Source: Sphaeroforma sirkka
Taxonomy: Eukaryota > Opisthokonta > Ichthyosporea > Ichthyophonida
NCBI GenBank assembly: GCA_001586965.3
Contig: LUCW03000749.1
Location: 27,501 to 65,152, forward strand
DNA: 37,652 nucleotides
Direction: 5' to 3'
Part shown: in pieces, positions 22,650 through 37,652 of the stretch
Layout: every line of letters begins with the position of its first letter
How positions within the stretch are numbered: the first letter of the stretch is position 1
The notes under the pieces: model-generated
The model's database searches: none
Told to the model about the DNA's origin: nothing
What the model saw: the letters and a program-made list of their open reading frames with translations, nothing else
Position numbers and translations under genes: made by a program

Positions 22650-23201
22650 TCTCCGGGTGGTCGAGAAATAAATTCTTCTGACTTCGGACCCGAGCCGGGG
22701 GTTCACCTTCAATGGGGTAAAGCTTGATTGGGTCAACGCGCATGAACCTGTGCTTCTGCTTGCCATATGCTCGCCCTTCAATGAGAGCTTCAAGCCGAGC
22801 AAGTTCCGCATCGGATTTATTGGCCTCCGTAGCCAACTGCCGCAGCCTGGAGCGGTCAAATTCAAGGCACTTGTTCGCCCGTCGATCACAATCCTCAATT
22901 TCAGGCTTATTGAGGTCATCCAACGCACGGATGCGAAGGTCAATTCTGTTGACCAAGTCCGGCAACTGAGGGAGAAAGATACCCTTCACATCCTTGGCTT
23001 GTGGTAGCACCTTTGAGGGGATAGTATTCGGCACATTTCACGCTTTACTCGCCGCTTTCCCACCTTTACTAACAGCAAGGAACGAAGATCCTGGGCTTCT
23101 ACGCCAGATGCGCCTCCAGTGAAGGTCACCAAGGGTGAGCTATTCGGAGGCGGGGTCAAAGGCGACTTAGGTCCACTAGCCGCTGCTTGCGTCGATCTCA
23201 T
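22650..23201 (-). pseudogene. gypsy pol segment upstream of RT
   Basis: Two overlapping minus-strand frames (23201-22986 and 23034-22645) share one sequence through a frameshift. The second is helical and charged (LVNRIDLRIRALDDLNKPEI) and ends at FLDHPEM, which is continuous in sense with MVAMKGKIDDLV beyond the inserted LTR. It looks like the linker that precedes the RT 'I-D-D-L-V-x-Q-x-I-I' start. Confidence 0.6.
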
Positions 23202-23938
23202 AATACGCCGATCATCTTTTCATCAGTTGTAATAGGCCCACTAGCGGGTACCCTATTGACAGACCCGGTTGAAAGTTTTGTCATGACAGACTTAAGTTTG
23301 CCGTCCGCCACCTGCGTAGTCATCAAAAACGTATCATGTATAACATACCCATCACGAGCTACAATCTTCAACTTCTTGGCCGGATAGGGACGCTTGCTAT
23401 GCGCCCTAGACCGGGTCAAGGTTACTACCTCATGGACCTCATCCTCATCCTCAGATGAATCGAACAATAAGCTCCAACAGGACTGTTCCGGAGCCACACG
23501 CCTCAAAGACGCCGGTTTCGGCGGGCGATGGCCCATAGTAGGCCATGCGATGATCTCGTCACCGGAGACATCGGAGTCCGACATAATGTCACAACAGTCA
23601 TCGTCTTCGGGAGTCTCTGCTAACGCCGAACTGACAGCGCTGGACTGCGAGTCAGAGTCCTCGGCCAAATATACCACGGTCTCACCACGCTCGTTACACG
23701 CTCCGGAGGACGCCTCGGCTTATGCCGCTTTTCCATTGCCTTCCTACCCCGCGCTCAAGGTTTCGGTTGGCGAAAACCAAGTAATAACTTGACCTGTGGA
23801 CTCAAAGGGACGTTCGTGTCCTTGTGCCACGACCACTTAATTGCTGAGTGGGGCACCAGAATCAGCTCGTCTGCTCGCCACATGAGCGCCCATTTCGAAT
23901 GTCGCATCTGGTCATATCCGATGAGTATATCACAACCA

Positions 23939-23942
<4 letters not shown>
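23198..23942 (-). pseudogene. gypsy aspartic-protease end and acidic spacer
   Basis: The segment 23942-23760 encodes [17 protein letters not shown], like the D-[IV]-I-L-G-x-D-x-[LM] region near the end of retropepsin domains; the catalytic DTG/DSG would lie upstream, where (TA)n repeats now are. The following ORF (159 codons, 23677-23198) is Asp/Glu/Ser-rich (for example DDDCCDIMSDSDVSGDE, DSSEDEDEVHEVV) with a basic patch and no recognised domain. It may be a spacer between protease and RT. Confidence 0.55.
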
Positions 23943-23990
<48 letters not shown>

Positions 23991-24033
23991 CTGTGTGTGT
24001 GTGCATACATAAAATATATACGTATACATAAAC

Positions 24034-24132
<99 letters not shown>

Positions 24133-24152
24133 ATGTATCCATATATATGTGT

Positions 24153-24204
<52 letters not shown>

Positions 24205-24255
24205 CAAACACACACATACATACATATACACACACACATATACATATGCATATAC

Positions 24256-24348
<93 letters not shown>

Positions 24349-24360
24349 ACACACACACAT

Positions 24361-24399
<39 letters not shown>

Positions 24400-24410
24400 T
24401 CATATACTTT
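23941..24410. repeat. compound (TA)n/(CA)n/(TG)n microsatellite block
   Basis: TA runs at about 23940-23985, 24068-24129, 24157-24188, 24260-24345 and 24367-24398, with (CA)n near 24034-24065 and mixed CATACA spacers. Long YIYI ORFs on both strands are artefacts. Confidence 0.95.
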
Positions 24411-25540
24411 GGATGCGCGACATATGTGTAGTTTACAAATACGTGCATTGTGTATAATAATTGTGTTATGTATATGCCGAGTTGTGCTGATATGTCAGCG
24501 CCCTGCCGTCGTGCACAGAATACTACGAATCCTAGTACTCTATCTTAGCCCAGTTTCATCGTGGCGGAAAGGTAAATTTAGGATAAGCTGTAGCTCAAGT
24601 AGCATAACTGACATGATGGGATATACTTTGGCTTACACTACAAGTGTTCGTATATGTAGATATGAGACAGTGATACTGATATCAGTATAAGCGCCCGTAT
24701 TTGCATGCACAGGTTTCAAAAAGTATAATTTTTCTTGCACACACCGGTCAGTCTTTATTGTGATAGATAGCACAATCAAATATCATAATCATCCATAGGC
24801 AGATTACTTCTGTGTGGGTAGCTAACAACAAAATATTTGTGAGATAATAAGCCCTTACATTTAGCACCGAATGATCATGCTCACCTTTGGCCTATTTCGC
24901 AGTTGTATAGAACAGCTTCGCACAGCTTTCCATGAACTTTTCGAGGATATAGACACAACTGTATTGATAATGTCTCCTCAATTCTGCTAGATTGGACGTA
25001 TGTGGATGCTACAACACCTTGGTGCTTACTATGAATATGTACATATGGTGCATACGCCTTTCTGTCCCTGACGATTAGAAAATATATAAAATATTTTGAA
25101 TGTCCAGTCATCACAAAAAAAATACTGCATGATATATTTATTATATTTTTTAAATAATACGAAATAGTAACATCATCATGTGTGATGAACTGATGATGAC
25201 TTGATGAGTTGTCACTTGTCACTTCATGTGACATGGTTTTTTGTAAACAATACATACATAGCCCTCTAAAATTGTACATTTTGTATCATTAAATATTTTT
25301 TAGAGCATGGCCCTTTGGAATTTTAGCTGTAAGACCATGCCAGCCCTAAGGAGACTCTAAAACTATTAATCTGATTCGGGAGTACATGCCAACGGAGCTT
25401 GTGCGATAATAATATTTTGGCCCAATCAGATAAGAAATTGAAATCTGATGAATAGATCAAACCCAAGAAATTAATCGGACTTTAGAGGTTATATGACAAT
25501 ATTACAATGGATTGTAGACATATTAGACTAAATAGAACAG
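24411..25540. other. intergenic, nothing recognised
   Basis: A minus-strand ORF of 132 codons (25279-24881) and a plus-strand ORF of 93 codons show no recognisable motif. The sequence near 25310 (CATGGCCCTTTGGAATTT) is loosely like the end of the MITE at 27647. Confidence 0.4.
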
Positions 25541-25545
25541 TAGTG

Positions 25546-25675
25546 ATGTTGTCACTTTACCGCTGTAAAGTAAATACAATTCTTATTATGTACCATATCT
25601 ATCACTACTGTCTTACAATTTGATTGTCTTTTGTAAGACTACTATACAGCGCAGCTGTAGTATAGAGAGCCATGA
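25546..25675. repeat. cluster of hairpins
   Basis: AGTAGTGAT (about 25546) pairs with ATCACTACT (about 25600). GTCTTACA pairs with TGTAAGAC just after it (about 25612-25641). CTACTATACAGC and GCTGTAGTATAG form a third, nearly palindromic stem (about 25640-25667). No gene is seen, and the function is unknown. Confidence 0.5.
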
Positions 25676-25716
25676 ATAGGATAATTTATATATATATATA
25701 TATATATTTATAAAGC

Positions 25717-25803
25717 TTGTACATACCCAACAACTAGATAGAGCTTGTACTAGTACAGTCACCGGAAATTACCGGTAATTTCCGGAATTGCGGGTATGTA
25801 CAA
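25717..25803. repeat. 87-bp palindromic element with internal palindromes
   Basis: TTGTACATACCC (25717-25728) and GGGTATGTACAA (25792-25803) are perfect 12-base inverted repeats. Between them lie GTACTAGTAC (25747-25756) and a perfect 24-base palindrome at 25762-25785 (CCGGAAATTACC and its complement). No clear target duplication flanks it. It is most like a short foldback/MITE element. Confidence 0.65.
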
Positions 25804-25809
25804 CATTGT

Positions 25810-26790
25810 AGCCTCGGCATTTAAATATATACAACAATCCGAGATGGATCATTATAAAATACTCATCGTTTATTTACGTAGTTTCTTCAGATGTTAGTCC
25901 AAAAGATCAAAACATGAAAATACACAAAACGAAAAGGTCAGAACTAAATCTGATTTGGTTTTGGGTTCATCCTATCTCTATTTGTTCTGAGAGTATGGTT
26001 TCCGGGCCGTAACTATGCGAGCCGAGACCTTGTTTCGCCGGGTTCGATGTGTATGCGACAGGTGTACTTGGACTTGACACTTGTCCTAACTCACTTATGA
26101 ACAGATTCTAATCTCGCTCTCAAGTCAAAGTAGGAATTGGGATAGCCTGGATTTAGAGTCGACGAGGTTCATTTTCATACCAATGGTACTTCGGTGAAGT
26201 AGAGCCGGTAGGGGCGATTGCTACCCCATCGAGTCATGGGAGTCGGCTACATACAAACGTCTAGAAAGCGGTTCAAATAGCTATAATCAAACAGCCAATG
26301 CTCATATTTCAATGCTCATATTTCAGTTAGTTCTTGTTGAGCTTTGTTATTACTGCGCACAAGCTATGGAAGTATGGACATTATAAAGTATCCGAGAACC
26401 TACCTCCGTGATGAAATTATAGGTACATATATTACACTGACTCAAATTTTATTTTATTCTGTAAATCTCTGCTCTCGCTCTCTAGTCACTTTAGAGCCAT
26501 ACTTTTTTTGAAGCCAGTTTCGGTTTCCTCTCTCTTGTGTCATCACTTATCATCAGAACCGACTACAGAGTTACGACTGAGGGCGTAACGAGTATTGTAT
26601 CGACTGTCATGCATGAGTGTCGTTTTGCTGCCAAAGTCAACATCAACCCGTATCTGCCAATCATAGCCGCTTGCTCATTATTCTCACTTTCAATTCGCTT
26701 CGAGCCTAAGTTCCGTCTTTCACTCACCTCTGACACTCAGTGACCTCATCCCTGATCCGGTGATATCATATTTTTTTCTAAAAAAAATGC
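25810..26790. other. intergenic, nothing recognised
   Basis: Mixed sequence with a 15-base tandem duplication AATGCTCATATTTCA near 26297. A GGGTTCGATG stretch at about 26040 resembles a tRNA B box but has no supporting cloverleaf. Confidence 0.45.
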
Positions 26791-26804
26791 ATTGGGATCA
26801 TCTA

Positions 26805-26909
26805 ATAGTGGTACATAAAGTGTTGGTATCATGTAAAATGAATAGTGTTGGTATCATTTAATAGTGCTGGTATAATTTAATAGTGTTGGTAACATATATT
26901 AGTGTAGGT

Positions 26910-26967
<58 letters not shown>
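26805..26967 (+). repeat. ~20-bp minisatellite (TAGTGTTGGTATCATTTAA) running into (TA)n
   Basis: About five to six degenerate copies of TAGTGTTGGTATCATTTAA occupy 26805-26915. The last reads GTAGGTATCATATATA and continues into a ~55-base TA run. Confidence 0.8.
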
Positions 26968-26969
<2 letters not shown>

Positions 26970-27646
26970 AACATCCCTCAGAACAGCTCGAGGACTCTAA
27001 CTTAGCACTGTGTGACTGTACAGTACGATTTTAATTCACATTGTTTTAGTCTTTTATCATTATTATTTATTGATAAATAATGCTAGAGTAGAAGGTTGTC
27101 GAAAGTAAAGTTGCGAACATCATCTCACTTGTCATAGGGATTAATTTAGGGCTGGGAGCCTGGTACCTACTACAACCTTTCTCTCACTCCAAAATAGTAG
27201 TGTATAACCGATAAACGCTAGTCTCGGACTCTCGGCCCGCTGGCTAGGCTGATATGACGTTTGAAAGAGAGGCTGAAGTGCTCATTGAACTGCGAAAGTT
27301 TTCTGTTCTGCGCAACTAAACGCGACGGTCTTGTAGGACGTGACCGCAGTCACAAGTCATTGGATCGACAATCTACCGACTTGATGTACACAGTTTGCGC
27401 TAAATACACTGGTGTAGGTGAACAGCATAACATGGTCAAATTATATTCCAACTGTTTTTCTCTAATTCGGCATGTCCGTTATTCTTACGAATCGTAGATT
27501 GAAATTTATTTTGTTGGATTGTGATTACTATGTACGAGGGTACAATTTTGCGATTGCGCACTTTGAACCGAGTTAACAAGACTGACATTTTAATGTAATT
27601 TAGACGGACCAAACGATATGTCACTTTTACAGTGTAAGAATATTGT

Positions 27647-27738
27647 CACGGCCCTCTGGATCAGGGTCTCGAAAAATATACGATTTCTGTTTCGACACTT
27701 GATTTTCGCCTCGAAGACCCCTGATCCAGAAGGCCGTG
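27647..27738. mobile_element. 92-bp MITE with ~30-bp terminal inverted repeats and 7-bp target duplication
   Basis: The left arm starts CACGGCCCTCTGGATCAGGG and the right arm, read in reverse complement, starts CACGGCCTTCTGGATCAGGG. The element is flanked by ATATTGT on both sides (27640-27646 and 27739-27745). It is too short to code. A half copy lies at about 35719. Confidence 0.85.
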
Positions 27739-27745
27739 ATATTGT

Positions 27746-28704
27746 TAAGTCTGAATACAAAACAGTGTCCGCAACTCTGATTTAGAAGAAAGCACAAATT
27801 ACATCATGTCTGTCACTTTACTACATATGTAAGAACAAGACTTTGTTCGTACTCAGTGATTGGTCTAATCTTAGGTCGGTAATGAGATACGTCCCTCCCC
27901 GTACCATATTTACAAGTCAATATATTTTATCCGTGTGTCAATATATCCCGTATTTCGACTTAGGATCTAGACGGGATTCATCAATCACTACAGCATGTCC
28001 GACGGTATCTATGGCGCTTCCCGTGGCAACGACGTATACTGCCTTCGTTCCATCGCAAACAATAGCAATATGCCCGTATAAATGTGAATAGCTATCACTG
28101 GACCATGCAAAAACGCCCAATATACTTGACCAGGAGGTTTCTATTCGTAGTTTAATGCTTGTATGAGGTTCCTGCTATCCATGAGTTGGTTAAGGTATCT
28201 CAATATTCTGAGGTCGTCCAAACAAGACCATTTTATACTATAACATATAAAAATGAACCATCATGGTATTCTTCAGCTTACCATTCAATTGATTGAGTCT
28301 ATCTGCATAAAGTCTACTAGTTTGTCCCCAGCATCAAAAACTACCACATTTTAGAAGAATATTAAATAGATGACACAGATGTCTCAGAGATGTCTTAGGC
28401 GTGTAGCCAACGACCTCATTTTGCAGGAGTTTGCTTACAGACGGCACTGTTGCGCAGAGAAAACTGTGATGAGAACACAAACGATGCGCAGCATCAAGCC
28501 ATTCACTGACCAGATGAAGCTCGACTGTTGCCGCACAGAACAAATATAGCTCCTCCGTACGGCGGATAGACTTAGGCGCGCCTTATTCAGTTGCTAATAT
28601 CAATGCACAATCAACATCAGTCTGTCCACTAATTTGTCGCATCTTAAGGCTATTTTGACCTCTTCGACCCACTAAAAGGACAGTTCTTGCATAACGATAC
28701 GTAA
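27746..28704. other. intergenic, possible transposon debris
   Basis: Minus-strand ORFs at 28120-27938 (with HLYGHIAIVCDGTKAVYVVA) and 28543-28334 are short and unassigned. The first has a weak look of a DDE transposase middle segment (V-C-D-x-T), but this is not strong enough to call. Confidence 0.3.
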
Positions 28705-28710
28705 TTTATT
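28705..28710 (-). terminator. polyadenylation signal AATAAA of the transgelin-like gene
   Basis: On the minus strand AATAAA begins 89 bases after the stop codon at 28801-28799, in AT-rich sequence. Spacing fits a short 3' UTR. Confidence 0.5.
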
Positions 28711-28798
28711 GTAAAATCTGGTCTAATTTTAGTTTATAGCACCATCAAATAATTATTGTATATTACGATTTATCGTACGTAACGAAGGCTGTGTGATT

Positions 28799-35637
<6,839 letters not shown>

Positions 35638-35718
35638 GATGATGTTGTTTGACAAAGGTGTCTTGACTGTTTTCATTAACTTCAGGCTTCACGTATTTAG
35701 CCGTTAGTTCTTTAGAAC

Positions 35719-35755
35719 ACGGCCCTCTGGATTTAGGTCTCTGCTAAATTTTCGA
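35719..35755 (+). repeat. half copy of the CACGGCC MITE upstream of the transgelin gene
   Basis: CACGGCCCTCTGGATTTAGG followed by TCTCTG matches the left arm of the MITE at 27647. No right arm is found nearby, so it is truncated or diverged. It lies about 80 bases upstream of the transgelin start codon, in the likely promoter or 5' UTR. Confidence 0.6.
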
Positions 35756-36040
35756 TGTTGTAGAGAGAAACCTTGATTTGTATTTAGCATCGATGATGTG
35801 AACAAGTGCCCACTATCCAACAGCATCCTACTATGACATAGCATCAAACTGTTCGACATTCTTGGGTTTAAGGTTTTTACTTTTTAGGCAGTTTATTTGT
35901 ATAACATAGATCACAAGAGAGCTGAGTGAATTTATATGCACGTATTTGAATTCGATTACAGATCCGTCTCTCACCGTCTCATGAGTCCCGAGTCATGAGT
36001 CACGAGAGTGACCACTTTTGTATCAAATAGCCAAAAGGCA

Positions 36041-36502
36041 AGCCTGAGCCCTGAGCCCCTGAGCCCTGAGCCCTGAGCCCTGAGCCCTGAGCCCTGAGCC
36101 CTGAGCCCTGAGCCCTGAGCCCTGAGCCCTGAGCCCTGAGCCCTGAGCCCTGAGCCCTGAGCCCTGAGCCCTGAGCCCTGAGCCCTGAGCCCTGAGCCCT
36201 GAGCCCTGAGCCTGAGCCCTGAGCCCTGAGCCCTGAGACCTATGCCCTGAGCCCTAAGCCCTAAGCCCTGAGCCCTGAGCCCTGAGCCCTGAGCCCTGAG
36301 CCCTGAGCCCTGAGCCCTGAGCCCTGAGCCCTGAGCCCTGAGCCCTGAGCCCTGAGACCTGAGCCCTGAGCCCTGAGCCCTGAGCCCTGAGCCCTGAGAC
36401 CTATGCCCTGAGCCCTAAGCCCTAAGCCCTGAGCCCTGAGCCCTGAGCCCTGAGCCCTGAGCCCTGAGCCCTGAGCCCTGAGCCCTGAGCCCTGAGCCCT
36501 GA
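36041..36502. repeat. heptamer array (CCCTGAG)n, ~65 units
   Basis: Nearly perfect 7-base units over about 460 bases, with rare variants CCCTAAG, GACCTATG and one shortened unit. The variant block GAGACCTATG, then CCCTGAGCCCTAAGCCCTAAG, appears at 36235 and 36396, exactly 161 bases (23 units) apart. The minus strand carries GGG every seven bases. Confidence 0.97.
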
Positions 36503-37137
36503 TAGTGATTAGTGATTCCGTTCGTTGATTCCTGAACGCACTTACTATAGCGCTGACTCGCTGAGTGCCTGAATCGGACTATCTCTCTTCATATCGTGAT
36601 TGTATTGGTCCATTCCAAATTTCCAACCACTCTCGAGGGCATAGGCCGCTCCCAATTGGGCCAAAATCAACGTCAAGGCGTACTCTTACTCCACAAACGG
36701 ATTATGTACATATTCATTTTCCTGTATTCCAAAATATTAAATAGACAAGGGACTTTTGGAGTCGGGAGTGGACTCTGGACTCCTGGAGTCTGGACTCTTG
36801 TGGAGCCGCTGTGGACAGGCATATTGATATGTACTGTTTAGATATTTTTTATATTTACGGGTTTACATACATACCGGCATAGATACTGATACAACTGACT
36901 GAGATACTGATACAAGTACCAGCAAGCCACAGCGGCCAGCAGGGGAAAAAAGGGCAAGTGGTGTGTTCTAGTTCTACACACTATTCTCCAGCGAGCAAAA
37001 GACACCACAACCATGTCCAAGGCAATATTATATATTTATTAGACAGCCACGTGTGTAGGCATGTAGCGTATTTACACACAAAGTTGTAGCTTACTACATA
37101 CTAGCAACGAAGTCACGATATTGCTAGCTACAGCGCC
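36503..37137. promoter_or_regulatory. intergenic region upstream of the plus-strand gene at 37138
   Basis: Contains a palindromic GGACTC/GAGTCC repeat patch near 36768-36800 and a 21-base tandem duplication with GATACTGATACAA near 36885-36920. The start of the plus-strand transcript should lie in its last few hundred bases. No convincing TATA box was identified. Confidence 0.35.
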
Positions 37138-37482
37138 ATGTCGGATTGCGCTGCGACCGACGATGACTCGGCAGTACCATCGCTAGAGCAGTCATCTGAG
37201 CAGGATTCTGGGCCAGCGTATGTGGTTGACAATCAAAAACAGTTCCGGGAAATGGCTTCGAGTGATATGGGAGATGGTATGCGTGGTTTGGGTGGTTTAG
37301 ATGTATCGATAAGTAACAAGGGTCAAGCACCCGGCAAGAATACACCGTCTGTTACGGAAAAGAAACGGCTGGACGGCAGCTCTGACCCCACCGTTAACTA
37401 CGAACAACTGATCGGCGAACCGAGTGGCACTAGTCTAATGGGCTCTGATGCCATGGAAGGGCGCAGTCCAGCAGTTCCTAAG
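37138..37482 (+). CDS. first coding exon of an unidentified gene
   Basis: 115 codons open from ATG (context GCGCCATGTCG) with codon use and composition like a real protein: Ser/Asp/Glu/Gly-rich, probably disordered, with SEQDSGPAYVVDNQKQFREM near the start and PTVNYEQLIGEPSGTSLMG towards the end. A donor AAG|GTACATTC at 37482/37483 is the likely exon end, since the frame stops soon after (37537-37539). The rest of the gene lies beyond the window, and I do not recognise the family. It is divergent from the transgelin-like gene, with the heptamer array between them. Confidence 0.6.
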
Positions 37483-37652
37483 GTACATTCACTATTTGTC
37501 TTTAGTCCTTCGAGCGGAAAAACGACTATTTTGATGTAGATTTATAAATAGAGGGATTGCTGTGATAGGTCGTGGGTACATGCCGATGTTGCGCGAACTC
37601 ATCTGTTCGTCGCGCATTAACTTAAACGTGAAAAGAGTACTCGTATATGTTT
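37483..37652 (+). other. start of intron 1 of the unidentified gene
   Basis: Sequence after the proposed donor; the frame closes at 37537-37539 and no further exon is visible before the window ends. Confidence 0.4.

Larger units (their letters stand above)
20769..23942 (-). mobile_element. decayed Ty3/gypsy retrotransposon pol, split by a solo LTR
   Basis: Reading right to left: protease end ([18 protein letters not shown], 23942-23770), an acidic spacer (23677-23198), a stretch leading to NLFLDHPEM (about 22655), then after the solo LTR the continuation MVAMKGKIDDLV (about 22035), the RT palm with YIDD (about 21600), and RNase H ending with NYHVTDKE and an in-frame stop (about 21060). The frame is broken many times (for example TAG after KIDDLV and after DKE), so it cannot be active. 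No integrase or flanking LTR was seen on this strand; (TA)n arrays sit at its upstream edge. Confidence 0.8.

Noticed and set aside
25980..26060. possible tRNA (GGGTTCGATG resembles a B box)
   Set aside because: The B box lacks the following CC, and no acceptor stem, anticodon arm or A box could be paired.
27938..28120. DDE transposase middle domain
   Set aside because: Only a weak V-C-D-x-T resemblance in a 60-residue ORF; no catalytic triad or neighbouring motif.
36041..36502. true telomere
   Set aside because: The array is internal, flanked by unique sequence on both sides, and the unit CCCTGAG is not a standard telomere repeat.

Overview
The window is nuclear DNA from a eukaryote with spliceosomal introns (donors GTAAGT, GTATGT and GTACGT; acceptors ending YAG), very abundant TA/TG microsatellites and many decayed retrotransposons. 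The two genes that can be named, an ataxin-2 homologue and a transgelin/calponin-like actin-binding protein, together with the long repeat-filled introns, suggest a unicellular opisthokont relative of animals, possibly an ichthyosporean. The organism is an inference from gene content and intron style only.

Layout. (1) 1-7953, plus strand: a complete or nearly complete ataxin-2 gene in eight coding exons (Lsm, LsmAD, PAM2, Q/H/A-rich tail), with microsatellite-rich introns. (2) 7954-28700: about 21 kb without a recognisable host gene. It holds a decayed DDE-type transposase (about 10.28-10.6 kb, minus), an LTR-like-flanked retroelement with a broken reverse transcriptase (14.3-17.75 kb, plus), a Ty3/gypsy integrase fragment followed by its LTR (18.76-20.43 kb, plus), a second Ty3/gypsy pol on the minus strand (20.77-23.94 kb) interrupted by a solo LTR with a 4-bp target duplication, a complete 92-bp MITE, several palindromes and long (TA)n tracts. 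(3) 28799-35637, minus strand: a transgelin/calponin-like gene whose exons are spread over about 7 kb. Its introns contain a 55-bp satellite (about 24 units), an 18-bp satellite (about 56 units) and a 1.2-kb AT-rich block. (4) 36041-36502: an array of the heptamer CCCTGAG between the transgelin gene and a divergent gene. (5) 37138-37482, plus: first coding exon of an unidentified gene that leaves the window.

The genes do not form an operon or pathway. Ataxin-2 acts in mRNA metabolism with poly(A)-binding protein, and the transgelin homologue would bind actin. They converge on the transposon-filled interval. The most notable structure is exon 3 of the transgelin-like gene, which is sandwiched between two unrelated satellites. 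Each satellite reaches the splice site on its side, and the 5' splice site itself looks like a diverged unit of the 55-bp satellite.
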